In this document: positions 21,006 to 30,967 of the stretch, piece after piece
Numbering within the stretch: the stretch's first letter is position 1
Layout: the number at the start of each line of letters is the position of its first letter
Origin: Gammaproteobacteria bacterium
Lineage (GTDB): Bacteria; Pseudomonadota; Gammaproteobacteria; Steroidobacterales; Steroidobacteraceae
DNA: 64,000 nt
Assembly (NCBI GenBank): GCA_013289615.1
Contig: JABCZO010000016.1
Coordinates: 1 to 64,000, forward strand
Direction: 5' to 3'
Notes under the pieces: generated by a model
Database searches by the model: none
What the model was told of the DNA's origin: nothing
What the model saw: the letters and a program-made list of their open reading frames with translations, nothing else
Program-made: the position numbers and the translations under genes

Positions 21006-22120
21006 TGCATGCGGTGGCTGAACATCCATGAGGCCCCCCACAGGGTCAATGCCGCGAGCAGCGCCAGCGGCCACAAGTCGGAGATGAGCAAATAGAGGCC
21101 CGTTCCCTCCAGGTACACGCGCCGGGTGACGTCGATCGCGTAGCGCAGCGGGTTGATGGCAGTCAGGTACTGCAGCCATCCTGGCATGCTGCTGAGCGGC
21201 GTGGTCAGGCCCGAGAGCAGCGAGAACGGCATGATCAGCAGCATCGAGTACAGCATCGCCTGCTGCATGGTCGCCGCCACCGCCGACAGCAGCAGACCGA
21301 TCCCGACCGCGGCCAGTAGAAACAGCAGCAGGCCCGAGTACAGCGTGAGGTAGGAGCCGGCGAATGGGATCCGAAACCACAGCTGCGCCACCAGCAGCAC
21401 ACCGCTGGCCTGGACCGTGCCCACCAGCATCGACGGCAGCGCCTTGCCGGCCATGATCTCGAACGGCCGAAACGGCGTCACCAGCAATTGATCGAACGTG
21501 CCTTGCTCACGCTCGCGTGCTACTGACATCGCGGTCAGCATCATGGTCTGGATCAGCGTCAGCGTACCGATCAAGCCGGGGATCATGAACCAGCGGGTCT
21601 CGAGGTTGGGGTTGTACCAGGCGCGATCGACGACCTTGACCGGCGCCGCGCTCCAGCCGTGTTCACCGCCCCAAGTGCTGTTGAACTGCTCCACGATGCT
21701 GCTCACGTAGCCCATGGCGGTGCCGGCGGTATTGGAATTGCGCCCGTCGGCGATCAGCTGCACATCGGCACCGGTACCTGCGAGCAGCTGGCGCTCGAAG
21801 TTCTGGTTGATCTGCAGCACCAGCAGCGCGCGGCGCGTGTCGATATAGCTTGCGATATCGCCCGGGCGCTGCAGATCGGCGACGCGCTGGAACACGCCCG
21901 AGCCGTCCAGAGCGGCCAGAAGCTGGCGCGAAGCCGCGCTGTGGTCCTGGTCGAGCAGCGCGTAGCTGACGTGATTGAGGTCGTAAGTGGCCGCATAGCC
22001 AAAGATCAGCGCCTGCACCACCGGCGGAATCAGCAGACTGAGGCGGCTGCGCCTGTCCTTCAGCACGGCGAGCAGCTCCTTGCGAGTCAGGGCCACGATG
22101 CGCAGCAGCGAGTCGAGCAT
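21002..22120 (-). CDS. ABC-2 type transporter permease (YbhR/YbhS-like)
   Basis: MLDSLLRIVALTRKELLAVLKDRRSRLSLLIPPVVQALIFGYAATYDLNHVSYALLDQDHS; EREQGTFDQLLVTPFRPFEIMAGKALP. Confidence 0.93.
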   Translation of the reverse strand: MLDSLLRIVALTRKELLAVLKDRRSRLSLLIPPVVQALIFGYAATYDLNHVSYALLDQDHSAASRQLLAALDGSGVFQRVADLQRPGDIASYIDTRRALLVLQINQNFERQLLAGTGADVQLIADGRNSNTAGTAMGYVSSIVEQFNSTWGGEHGWSAAPVKVVDRAWYNPNLETRWFMIPGLIGTLTLIQTMMLTAMSVAREREQGTFDQLLVTPFRPFEIMAGKALPSMLVGTVQASGVLLVAQLWFRIPFAGSYLTLYSGLLLFLLAAVGIGLLLSAVAATMQQAMLYSMLLIMPFSLLSGLTTPLSSMPGWLQYLTAINPLRYAIDVTRRVYLEGTGLYLLISDLWPLALLAALTLWGASWMFSHRMQ

Positions 22121-22125
22121 GCGCG

Positions 22126-23253
22126 TCACTCCAGGGTCTTGCGCATGGCGACGCGGCTGCCCAGGGCCAGTGCCGCCGCCATCCCCGCCAGCGCCAGCGT
22201 ATTCGGTACGATCACCGACCAGACATCGCCGGCGAGAAACACGGTCTGCAGCAGGGCGACGTAATAGCGCGCCGGCAGCGCGTAGCTGATCAGCTGAACT
22301 ACCAGCGGGGTGCTGCGCAGATCGAACAGGAAACCGGACAGCATGAAGGCGGGCATGAACGTGACCAGCATCGTGAGCTGACTGGCCACCAGCTGATTCT
22401 TCACCCAGGCTGAGATCAGCAGGCCGATGCCGAGCGCCACCAGCACGTACAGCATCGATGCGCCGAGCAGCACCCACAGCGCGCCGCGCAACGGCACGTG
22501 AAACAGATACCTGGCGGACAACACGCACAGCGCAAAGCCGACCAGCGCCAGCAGGAAATACGGCAGCGTCTTGCCGAGCAGAATCTCATCGCTGCGCACC
22601 GGGGTCACCAGCAGTGCCTCGAGCGTACCTCGCTCCCATTCGCGTGCCATCACCATCGCCGTCAGCAACCCACCGATCAGCGTCATCACCAGCACCACCA
22701 GCCCGGGCACCAGGAAGTAGCTGCTGTCGTCGGCCTCGTTAAACCAAAGGCGCGTCTGCAGCTTGACCGGCGCGCTGGCGATGGCACGCCCCTGGGCCTG
22801 CTGGCGCGCCGACCAGGCGCCGACGGCTCCGCCGACGTAACCCTGGATGATCCGGGCCCGGTTGGCGTCACCGCCATGCACGATGAGCTGCAATTGTGCA
22901 TCCCCGGCACCCAGGTGGCGCGAGTAGTCGGCCGGAATGCGCACGATGCCGTCCACCGAGTGCTCGAGCAGCTGCTGCTGCGCCGCTGGCATCGAGCGCA
23001 GCACGCGCGGCTGAAAATACGGCGATAGCTGAAATCCGGCCACCAGTTCCATCGCCTCGGCCGACGGCTGCTCGATCACCAGCGCGATCGGTACATTCCT
23101 GACGTCGAGCGACAGCCCATAGCCGAACAGCAGAATCAGGATCAGCGGCAACACCACGCCAATGGCGATGCTCGAAGGATCTCGCACCACCTGGTGGGTC
23201 TCCTTCCACACCAGCGCGCGGATACGGCGCAGCTTTGAGCCCCACGCCTTCAC
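22126..23253 (-). CDS. ABC-2 type transporter permease (YbhS/YbhR-like)
   Basis: VWKETHQVVRDPSSIAIGVVLPLILILLFGYGLSLDVRNVPIALV; EWERGTLEALLVTPVRSDEILLGKTLPY. Confidence 0.94.
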   Translation of the reverse strand: MKAWGSKLRRIRALVWKETHQVVRDPSSIAIGVVLPLILILLFGYGLSLDVRNVPIALVIEQPSAEAMELVAGFQLSPYFQPRVLRSMPAAQQQLLEHSVDGIVRIPADYSRHLGAGDAQLQLIVHGGDANRARIIQGYVGGAVGAWSARQQAQGRAIASAPVKLQTRLWFNEADDSSYFLVPGLVVLVMTLIGGLLTAMVMAREWERGTLEALLVTPVRSDEILLGKTLPYFLLALVGFALCVLSARYLFHVPLRGALWVLLGASMLYVLVALGIGLLISAWVKNQLVASQLTMLVTFMPAFMLSGFLFDLRSTPLVVQLISYALPARYYVALLQTVFLAGDVWSVIVPNTLALAGMAAALALGSRVAMRKTLE

Positions 23254-25031
23254 GCCGCAACCGGCGGCGCCGTGCCAGACGCGTTGGCGCGCGAGCGCGC
23301 CTGCTCGACGACGGCAATAAAGGCATCCTCCATGCTCGGTTCGGGCCGCGCCAGGGTGCTGGCGCGTTGGCGCACTTCGGCCGGCGAACCCTGAGACAGC
23401 ACCTGGCCGGAATCCATGATCGCGACGCGATCACAGTATTCCGCCTCCTGCATGAAGTGCGTCGTGACGATGATCGTTACACCCTGGTCTGCCAGCGCGC
23501 TGATGCGGCGCCAGAACGCCCGTCGCGCCAGCGGATCGGCTCCGCTGGTGGGCTCGTCGAGAAACAGTATCTCCGGCTCGTGCAGCAGTGCGGCGGCCAT
23601 TGCCAGCCGCTGCTTGTAGCCGCCAGGCAGCTGGGCGCTCATGGCGCGCAGTTGATCTGCCAGCTCGAACTGCTGCGTCGCCCAGGCGATCCGCTCGCGC
23701 CGGCGCTGGCCGCGCAGCCCATAGGCACTGGCAAAGAATTCAAGATTCTCGATCACGCTCAGCGGACCGTAGAGTGCAAACTTCTGCGCCACGTAGCCCA
23801 GCCGGGAGCGGGCCGAGGCCGGGGCGCTGCGAACGTCGGCACCCGCGACACGCAGCTGGCCGGCGCTCGGGGTGAGCAGGCCGCAGAGCATGCGAAACGT
23901 GGTCGTCTTTCCGGCGCCATTGGGTCCGAGCAGCGCGAAGATCTCCCCGCGCCGCACTTCGAAGCTGATGCGATCGACCGCAGTAAAGGCACCGAATTTC
24001 TTCAGCAGCTGCTGCACCTGCACCACCGCATCATCGGGTCGGCCGGCAATCGGGCGGGTAACCAAGACCGCCTGCAACGGCTCACGATTGGCATGCGCTC
24101 GCAGCAGCATCATGAATCCGTCTTCAAAGCGCGGTGCTACCGCCTCGACCGCCAGGCCGCGCAGCACATCGTCGATTGCCCCGGCTGCAGCAGCGCCTGT
24201 GCCGCGAACGAAACGCACCCGTCCGCCATCGGGGACCGCGTCGATGATGTCCGCTTGATCCAGCAGCCGCGCTTGCAGCGCACGCGCTGACTGCTGCGCC
24301 GACGGCGTGGCGACGAAGCAGCGCCCGCTAGCCAGGCCGGCGACCTCAGGCGGCGCGGACTGCGACAGTACCTTGCCCTGATGCAGCAGGATCACGCGAC
24401 TGCAGCGCTCGGCTTCATCCAGATAGGCGGTACTGAGCAGCACCGTCAGTCCCTGATCGGCCACCAGCCCGCGCACGATCTCCCACAGCTCGCGCCGCGA
24501 GAGTGGATCGACGCCGACGGTCGGCTCATCGAGCAACAGCAACTCGGGCGATCGCACCAGCGTACAGGCGAGTCCCAGCTTTTGCTTCATGCCGCCCGAC
24601 AATTGACCGGCCAGACGTGTCCGGAACGGCCCGAGCGCGGTCATCTCCATCAGCGCCGGATAGCGTTTTGCACGCTCGGCCGCGCTCACCCCACGCAGGT
24701 CGGCGTAAAGCTCGAGGTTTTCTGCGACCGTGAGGTCCTCGTACAGGCCGAAGCGCTGCGGCATGTAGCCGATGCGATCCTGGACCTGTTGCGGATCGGA
24801 CCCGACATCGACACCGAGCACGGTAAGCGAGCCGTCGTCGGCGCGCAGCAGGCCTGCCGCCAGGCGCATCAGCGTGGTCTTGCCGGCGCCATCCGGACCC
24901 ACCAGCGCCGTCAGCTCGCCATGCCGCGCCTCGAGCGATATGCCGGCGAGCGCCTGCACCGCGGCTTCGTCTTTGCGCCTGAACTGCTTGCACAGCTGCT
25001 GCGCGATCAGGGCGGGCGCCGCGGCGTTCAT
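23250..25031 (-). CDS. Tandem-domain ABC transporter ATP-binding protein (YbhF-like)
   Basis: Two Walker A motifs (VGPDGAGKTTLMRL; LGPNGAGKTTTFRML), LSGGMKQKLGLACTLVRSPELLLLDEP and LPGGYKQRLAMAAALLHEPEILFLDEP. Confidence 0.95.
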   Translation of the reverse strand: MNAAAPALIAQQLCKQFRRKDEAAVQALAGISLEARHGELTALVGPDGAGKTTLMRLAAGLLRADDGSLTVLGVDVGSDPQQVQDRIGYMPQRFGLYEDLTVAENLELYADLRGVSAAERAKRYPALMEMTALGPFRTRLAGQLSGGMKQKLGLACTLVRSPELLLLDEPTVGVDPLSRRELWEIVRGLVADQGLTVLLSTAYLDEAERCSRVILLHQGKVLSQSAPPEVAGLASGRCFVATPSAQQSARALQARLLDQADIIDAVPDGGRVRFVRGTGAAAAGAIDDVLRGLAVEAVAPRFEDGFMMLLRAHANREPLQAVLVTRPIAGRPDDAVVQVQQLLKKFGAFTAVDRISFEVRRGEIFALLGPNGAGKTTTFRMLCGLLTPSAGQLRVAGADVRSAPASARSRLGYVAQKFALYGPLSVIENLEFFASAYGLRGQRRRERIAWATQQFELADQLRAMSAQLPGGYKQRLAMAAALLHEPEILFLDEPTSGADPLARRAFWRRISALADQGVTIIVTTHFMQEAEYCDRVAIMDSGQVLSQGSPAEVRQRASTLARPEPSMEDAFIAVVEQARSRANASGTAPPVAA

Positions 25032-26041
25032 TTGGTACCGGTCCGCAGCGCCACATGCACGGTTGCCGGCATCCCAAGACGCAGCTCGTCGCCAGGATCC
25101 TTCACGAACACGCGAATCTCGTAGACCAGGCTCGAGCGCAGTTCCGCGGTCTCGACCGACTTGGGCGTGAATTCGGCGACCGGCGAGATGAAGCCCACCC
25201 AGCCGGGAAAGCGCCGGTCGTTAAAGGCATCGACGCTCACCGTGGCCTGCATGCCTTCGCGTACCGAGCCCAGATCCGGCTCACCGACATAGGCGCGCAC
25301 CCATTTCGGGTCGGTGATCGCCAGCGTGAACGCGGACTTCTGCGGCGAGGCAATCTCGCCGGGCTCGACGATGCGCGAACGTACCACCGCATCGAGCGGC
25401 GCGAGCAGATCGGCGTCCTTGAATTGCTGCTGCAGCAGCGCGAGCTGCGCCTGGTCGGCTCGCAGCTGCGCCTCACCCTGCGCGACGTCCTCCCTGCGCG
25501 GACCGGCCAGCTGCAGTGCCAGCGCTTTCTGGTTTACCGCCAGCCTGGCATCGGCGTTGTCGAGCGCGGCTTTGGCCGCATCCATGTCCTGGCGGCTGAC
25601 CGCCTTGCCGGCAGAGCTGTCGGACAGCGATTGCAGGCGCTCGAATTGCGAGCGCGCATTGGCGGCATCGGCAGCGGCGGCCTGGACGTTGGCGCGCGCC
25701 TGCGCAATCTCCTCCGGCCGATTGCCGTGGTGCAGTCGCTCGACCACCTGCTGCTGTACGGCCACATCGGCTTCGGCCCGGGTCAGCTGCGGCGCCAAGC
25801 GCGCGGTGTCGAGCCGCGCCAGCGGCTGCCCCTGCCTCACCCGATCGCCTTCCTGCACCAGCACGGCGGCGATGCGCTCGCTGCCGTTGAATGGCAGCTC
25901 CACCTGGCGCAGATCCACATTGCCGTACAGGGCCAGCTCGGTACGCTGGTGCTGACGCCCCAGGGTCCACCACAGCGCCGCCCCAATCACAATCAGGATG
26001 ACGACGACGAATAGGACAGTGAGTCGCGTTATCTTTGGCAT
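25028..26041 (-). CDS. HlyD-family membrane fusion protein (YbhG-like)
   Basis: YGNVDLRQVELPFNGSERIAAVLVQEGDRVRQGQPLARLDTARL; coiled-coil hairpin; DLLAPLDAVVRSRIVEPGEIASPQK. Confidence 0.94.
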   Translation of the reverse strand: MPKITRLTVLFVVVILIVIGAALWWTLGRQHQRTELALYGNVDLRQVELPFNGSERIAAVLVQEGDRVRQGQPLARLDTARLAPQLTRAEADVAVQQQVVERLHHGNRPEEIAQARANVQAAAADAANARSQFERLQSLSDSSAGKAVSRQDMDAAKAALDNADARLAVNQKALALQLAGPRREDVAQGEAQLRADQAQLALLQQQFKDADLLAPLDAVVRSRIVEPGEIASPQKSAFTLAITDPKWVRAYVGEPDLGSVREGMQATVSVDAFNDRRFPGWVGFISPVAEFTPKSVETAELRSSLVYEIRVFVKDPGDELRLGMPATVHVALRTGTK

Positions 26042-26084
26042 GCGGGCACCTGCGTTCGGCGCAGTTAAGATCAGTCGGGTACTT

Positions 26085-26160
26085 CAGTCAAGTGAAATTC
26101 AAATTCAAATTTGAACTTAATTCAAAAGCTGAATTCATTTGAATTTGGGGTTCGAAAGTG
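26085..26160. promoter_or_regulatory. AT-rich palindromic putative operator of the TetR/CecR-like regulator and divergent efflux operon
   Basis: TTCAAATTTGAA perfect 12-bp palindrome at 26104-26115; ATTCAAA (26120-26126) / TTTGAAT (26138-26144) inverted repeat around GAATTC; lies between divergent genes. Confidence 0.65.
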
Positions 26161-26200
26161 CTTAAGTCCGCGTGCGCGGGGGAACCGCGGGCTACGGACC

Positions 26201-26986
26201 ATGAATCGGCAAACTATCGTGCGTCAACGCAAGGCGGCGGCAGGCACGGCGACGAAGCGCCGCCCGCGGCGCAGCGCGGCGCGCGGGCACGGCCAGCACA
26301 CCGGCGCGCAGCTGATCGAAGTCGCCGGGCGTATATTCGCCGACCAGGGTTTTGACGGCGCCACCGGCCAGGACATCTGCCGGCGGGCCGGCGTCAACAG
26401 CGCCGCGATCGTCTACCACTTCGGCGGCATGGCGGGCCTGCACCGTGCCGTGCTCGAGGAGGCGCAACGGCGGCTGGTCAGGACCGAGACACTGGTCGCT
26501 GCGGTCAGAGCCGAGCGCGATCCGCGGCGCCAGCTCGAGGCGTTCCTGGGCTTGATAGTCAGGGCTTTGACCAGCCCGGTGTCGCAGTCCTGGGCGGGCA
26601 GGCTGTTCAGCCGGGAATGGGTCACGCCGTCGACCGTCTATGGGCCGGCGCACGATCGAGCGCTCGCCGCCCGCTCCAGAACGCTCAAGTCGATCGTCGG
26701 TGCACTGACCGGACACCCGCCCAGCCACCCGCTGGTGGCACGCGGCTGCATCAGTGTGATGGCGCCGTGTGCGCTGCTGCTACTGGTCAATCGGCGCAAG
26801 CTGCGACGGCTGATGCCGCAGCTGCATATCGGCGCACCATCGGCGCCGGAGCTCACGCGCCACCTGGTCGATTTCGCACTGGCGGGGCTGGGCGCAATCT
26901 CCGGCCGTCGAATCGACCGGCAAGCCGTCCCTTTCAATAGGCCGAGGCGCCCGGCCGTACGTCGGCGTGCTGCCAGGCACGCTTGA
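26201..26986 (+). CDS. TetR-family regulator, CecR-like
   Basis: LIEVAGRIFADQGFDGATGQDICRRAGVNSAAIVYHFGGMAGLHRAVLEEAQRR HTH; divergent from the efflux operon. Start MNRQT preferred over ORF start 26111. Confidence 0.88.
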   Translation: MNRQTIVRQRKAAAGTATKRRPRRSAARGHGQHTGAQLIEVAGRIFADQGFDGATGQDICRRAGVNSAAIVYHFGGMAGLHRAVLEEAQRRLVRTETLVAAVRAERDPRRQLEAFLGLIVRALTSPVSQSWAGRLFSREWVTPSTVYGPAHDRALAARSRTLKSIVGALTGHPPSHPLVARGCISVMAPCALLLLVNRRKLRRLMPQLHIGAPSAPELTRHLVDFALAGLGAISGRRIDRQAVPFNRPRRPAVRRRAARHA

Positions 26987-28667
26987 ACTGCTGTTCTACC
27001 ATCGCCGCCTTGACGTTCTTGTGCTGCGCGGTCAGCGCCAGCTCCAATCCGTGCAACGACCAGCCGTTACCGGGATTGCGCTCGAGATCGGTCCGGTAGA
27101 CCGTCTCGGCCGCGGCCGGCTGCGCGGCCTTCAGCAGTTGCGCACCCAGCAGATGGCGAGCGGGAAAGAACCAGTCGCTCGGTTCATCGTAGGCGAGCGC
27201 ATCCTCGCTATCGGCAGCGCGTCGCAATAGCGCGATCGCGTCATCCGCCCGGTTCTCGGCGTCGGCGATGCGTGCCTGCACGATCAGCGCGGCAACGCGA
27301 AAAACGTCCGCGGCGCTGTTAAGTCCGGCGATCGCATCTGCCGGCAGAGTCTCGGTCAGCCGTTGCAGTTGTGCCAGGGTGGCGCGTGCCGCAGCGACCT
27401 GCCCGATGGCCGCCTGCGCGACGCCTTTGCCGTACAGGTACCCGGCCGTGAGCGCCGGCAATCTTGGATCCGGCGCCGACTCGCTCAGCATCTGATCCCA
27501 GACGCCAAAGCGCACCAGGGCGGCATACTTTTCCGCGACCTGCCAGTCGAAGCCCGGCATCGCCAGCAGCATTGAATCCGGGATCGTGTTGCGCAGGCTC
27601 TCGACCGCCTGCAGAGTTTCCGCACGGCGGCCCTCCATCGCAGCGGAATAGGCCAGGAACTGATAGTTGTGAGCGGTGTACATCGCGTAGTAGTCGGGCG
27701 GCGTGGTCCGGGCGAAGTAGGCCCGATCGGCGGCGGCGCCCTGGCGGTTGGCTTCTGCCGCATCCTCATAGCGCCCCAGAAGCTGCATGATGTGAGCCGG
27801 CATGTGATCCATATGCCCCGCTGCCGGCATCATGCCTGCCAGCCGCTGCGCGCTCAGCAGCGCTTTTTCCGGATGCCCGGATGCCTCCATCGCGTGCACG
27901 TAGTAGTGGTTCGCGCCCGGATGGTTCGGGTCGCGCGCTAGCACCGCCTCGAGTGTCCGGGTGATCTCAAGCGTACCGGGGGCAGGCTTGTGATCCGCGC
28001 TCCATAGCTTCCAGGCGTAGATGTTCATCAGCGCTTCGGCGTAAAGCGTCTGCACGTCGAGGTCGTCGGGAAATCGTTTCGCGACTCCGGCCATCGCCTG
28101 CGCGTAGGCATTCAGCACCGGCGCCCTGTTGGACGCATCCAGGGCCGCGGCGCTCGGGTAGCGCATCTGCAGCGCATCGATCAGCGCCTGTTCGACCGGT
28201 GAGGCCGCGGCCGCGTTTTGCTTTGCGCTCTGCAGCGCATCCCAGGCAACCCGGGCGCGTGTTTCTGCCATGAACGGCAGGTTGTAGTTTGGGCCGACGG
28301 TCAGCGCGACACCCCAGTAGCACGATGCACATTGCGGATCGAGCAGCGCGGCGCGGGCGAACGAGCGGGTCGATTCATCGTGATTGAATCCCCACAGGTA
28401 TCGCATGCCCTGGTCGAAATATTGCTGTGCCTCGCTCGAGTGGCTACTGATCGACCGATGGAAACTGCCCAGACCGTCGAACAGCATCGCACCTTGCGCC
28501 CATTCCTGCAGCGTCGCCGGCGCCTGCATCGGCGGCATCTGCCGCTCGGCGGCGGGCGCGGGCGCCCCAGGAATTGGTATGACCGGCGCGATCGGCGCAG
28601 CGGAATTGGAGCAGGCGGCCAGCGTGGCACCCGCCAGCAGCGACAGGATCGGATTTCGGTGAAGCAT
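26934..28667 (-). CDS. TPR-repeat lipoprotein
   Basis: Signal/lipobox MLHRNPILSLLAGATLAAC; TPR-like repeats (FDQGMRYLWGFNHDESTRSFARAALLDPQCASCYWGVALTVGPNYN; ANHYYVHAMEASGHPEKAL). Confidence 0.85.
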   Translation of the reverse strand: MLHRNPILSLLAGATLAACSNSAAPIAPVIPIPGAPAPAAERQMPPMQAPATLQEWAQGAMLFDGLGSFHRSISSHSSEAQQYFDQGMRYLWGFNHDESTRSFARAALLDPQCASCYWGVALTVGPNYNLPFMAETRARVAWDALQSAKQNAAAASPVEQALIDALQMRYPSAAALDASNRAPVLNAYAQAMAGVAKRFPDDLDVQTLYAEALMNIYAWKLWSADHKPAPGTLEITRTLEAVLARDPNHPGANHYYVHAMEASGHPEKALLSAQRLAGMMPAAGHMDHMPAHIMQLLGRYEDAAEANRQGAAADRAYFARTTPPDYYAMYTAHNYQFLAYSAAMEGRRAETLQAVESLRNTIPDSMLLAMPGFDWQVAEKYAALVRFGVWDQMLSESAPDPRLPALTAGYLYGKGVAQAAIGQVAAARATLAQLQRLTETLPADAIAGLNSAADVFRVAALIVQARIADAENRADDAIALLRRAADSEDALAYDEPSDWFFPARHLLGAQLLKAAQPAAAETVYRTDLERNPGNGWSLHGLELALTAQHKNVKAAMVEQQFKRAWQHADVRPGASAY

Positions 28668-29032
28668 CGGTCTGCCTGCCCTCGGCCGGCACGTCACGGC
28701 CCGCGCTTCGGTCGTATTCCGAAAATAGAAATCATCGGGCACCGTGGAAAAGTATCGACCGTCTGGTGTCGGCCTGGCTCAACGCGCACGCGGCAGCAGC
28801 ATGGCCGCGGCCAGCGCCAGGACCAGTGATTTAACAGTACCGATCCGCATCGCCGTGAGCTGTGCCCGCCACCTGTTGTCGGGATTCTATCGCGATCGCG
28901 CCAAAGTTTTTGAAAGCCAGCGAATCCACGGGACTTGCGGTAGAGTAAAAGCTCGAGCGCGCAGGGATACTCGAAGCGCTGACGGACCGGGGATGATCTC
29001 AAACGCAGCACACGGCGTGGCCCTCGTGTTGC

Positions 29033-30967
29033 ATGGCAGCAGGCATGATCAAGATCTGCAACTACCACGCGGTCGGGCTGCAACGGCACCGCAGCGGCGC
29101 GCCGCATCGCATCGGGCTGCTCGGCTGTGCGCTGCTGATGATTGCGCCGATCATTGTGATGGCTCAATCGAGCGCGCTGCCGCTGCCGCTGCTGTATAAG
29201 AAATTCGAGCAGGCCAGGGAGGCCAATGACTTCCCGGCGGCTGAAGCCTATGGCCGCAGCGCGCTGTTGGCGACTGAAAGCGCCCCGGGCGCCAACCACC
29301 ACGACGTCATCGATCTTTTGCTGCGCCTGGGTGAGGTGTCAGACAAGGCCGGTGACGATCAGCAGGCGGTGGATTTCTACCGGCGAGCGCAGAAGCTACA
29401 GGAGTCGGATCTGGGGGCCGATCATCCAGACCTCATTCCGGTGCTGACCGCACTTGCGGATCTGCTTATAAAGGACAAGCGCTACGCGGATGCGGAAGTG
29501 CTGCTGCAGCACATACTGAACATCGAGCGCGCCGCCTTTGGGGAACGGCACGAGAACGTACTGGCAACGCTCAAACAGCTGCGCGACACCTATCGCGCCG
29601 CCGCCGACTCCGAGGCGGCCGCCCGCACCGACCGGCAGATCGAGCAGTTCGGCGCGACCTCCAGAGCCTTCGGTCCCGGTGCGCCGCCGCAGGGCGTCCC
29701 AGGCAAGGATCGCCGCTACAAGATGAAACAGGACTACGCCACGGTGCGTGTGTTTTATGGAACCGATCGTAAGACCACCGGATCGCTGAAGCCTGCTGAG
29801 TTCTACGGCGCGGAGCGCGGCGATCTTCAATACGGCTACCTGGATGTCACCATTCCGGCCGCGCACCAGGAGGCCGAACTGGAAACGCGCTCGCCCTGGG
29901 ACATGTACACGCTGTTCATGGGCGAGGCCGGCCTGAGAGGCCGCTTTGTGCTGCTGGATGAGGTCACGCCGCTGGCAAAAGACAGCTTCATCGGCGCATT
30001 GCGCAAGCAGATCAAGGAAGCGCCTTCGAAAGACGTGTTCATATTCGTGCACGGCTACAATTCAACTTTTGAAGATGCCGCCCGACGCTGTGCGCAATTG
30101 GCCTATGACCTAGATTTCGACGGCACCCCAATGATGTACAGCTGGGCATCCGCGGGTAGCGCCACTGCTTATACAAAGGATGAAGCCACGGTCCAGTCCA
30201 GCGGCATGAAAATGGCGCAGATGCTGGACGACGTGGTCGCTCAATCGGGCGCCGAGCGCATACATCTGATAGCCCATAGCATGGGCAATCGCGCGCTCAT
30301 AGAGGCGCTGCAGAGCTATCTGGCGAATCGCGAAGCGGGCAAGCGCCAGCACATATTCGGCCAGATCGTCTTCACGGCACCCGACGTCGATCGCGACTAC
30401 TTTGTCGGAGCGATCAAATCGCTGTCCGGCGCCGCGGCGCGCGTCACGCTGTACGCTTCCGACACCGACCTGGCGCTTCAATCCTCGCAGGTCCTGCATG
30501 ACGCGCCGCGCGCCGGACTGGCGGGGGTCAACATCATTTCACTGCCCGGCATCGATACCATCGACATGTCCGCGGTGCCGGCCGACAGCCTCGGGCACAA
30601 TTATTTTGCCGCCAATGCCGGTGCCATCTACGACCTGTTCCGCCTGTTCTGGAGTGGCGATCCGCCGCCAATGCGCTGCGGCATGAACGGCCGCAATACC
30701 GGAGCCCTGCTGAGCGTCTGGCTGTTCAATGTCGACGTATGCAAGGGTGATGACCTGCTGGAAGCGGGCGTGATGTTGAAGCGATTCGGCGCCCAGGCGC
30801 GCGCGCAGGTGCAGGCCAATATTCTGGCATTGACCGATCCGACGCAGAAGCAGCAATGGTTGCTGATCCTGAAGCGGCTGGACGGCTTGCTGGCTCCTGA
30901 CGCTCAGGCAGCCCCGGCAGCTGCGGCAACGGCAGGAGCGGCGGCGACGGGAGCGGCAACGAAATGA
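29033..30967 (+). CDS. TPR-containing DUF900-type alpha/beta hydrolase, probably exported
   Basis: N-terminal hydrophobic segment, TPR repeats, then VRVFYGTDRK...FIFVHGYNSTFEDAARRCAQLAYDLDFDGTPMMYSWAS...IHLIAHSMGNRALIEAL nucleophile elbow. Start may be 29045. Confidence 0.88.
   Translation: MAAGMIKICNYHAVGLQRHRSGAPHRIGLLGCALLMIAPIIVMAQSSALPLPLLYKKFEQAREANDFPAAEAYGRSALLATESAPGANHHDVIDLLLRLGEVSDKAGDDQQAVDFYRRAQKLQESDLGADHPDLIPVLTALADLLIKDKRYADAEVLLQHILNIERAAFGERHENVLATLKQLRDTYRAAADSEAAARTDRQIEQFGATSRAFGPGAPPQGVPGKDRRYKMKQDYATVRVFYGTDRKTTGSLKPAEFYGAERGDLQYGYLDVTIPAAHQEAELETRSPWDMYTLFMGEAGLRGRFVLLDEVTPLAKDSFIGALRKQIKEAPSKDVFIFVHGYNSTFEDAARRCAQLAYDLDFDGTPMMYSWASAGSATAYTKDEATVQSSGMKMAQMLDDVVAQSGAERIHLIAHSMGNRALIEALQSYLANREAGKRQHIFGQIVFTAPDVDRDYFVGAIKSLSGAAARVTLYASDTDLALQSSQVLHDAPRAGLAGVNIISLPGIDTIDMSAVPADSLGHNYFAANAGAIYDLFRLFWSGDPPPMRCGMNGRNTGALLSVWLFNVDVCKGDDLLEAGVMLKRFGAQARAQVQANILALTDPTQKQQWLLILKRLDGLLAPDAQAAPAAAATAGAAATGAATK

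Noticed and set aside
19698-21095. 465-aa plus-strand ORF
   Set aside because: Antisense of the NodT-family efflux gene.
21006-21380. N-terminal extension of the NodT ORF (MVSDPIRRLL...)
   Set aside because: Overlaps the upstream ABC permease in another frame; an ATG at 21005 followed by a lipobox signal peptide is the plausible start.
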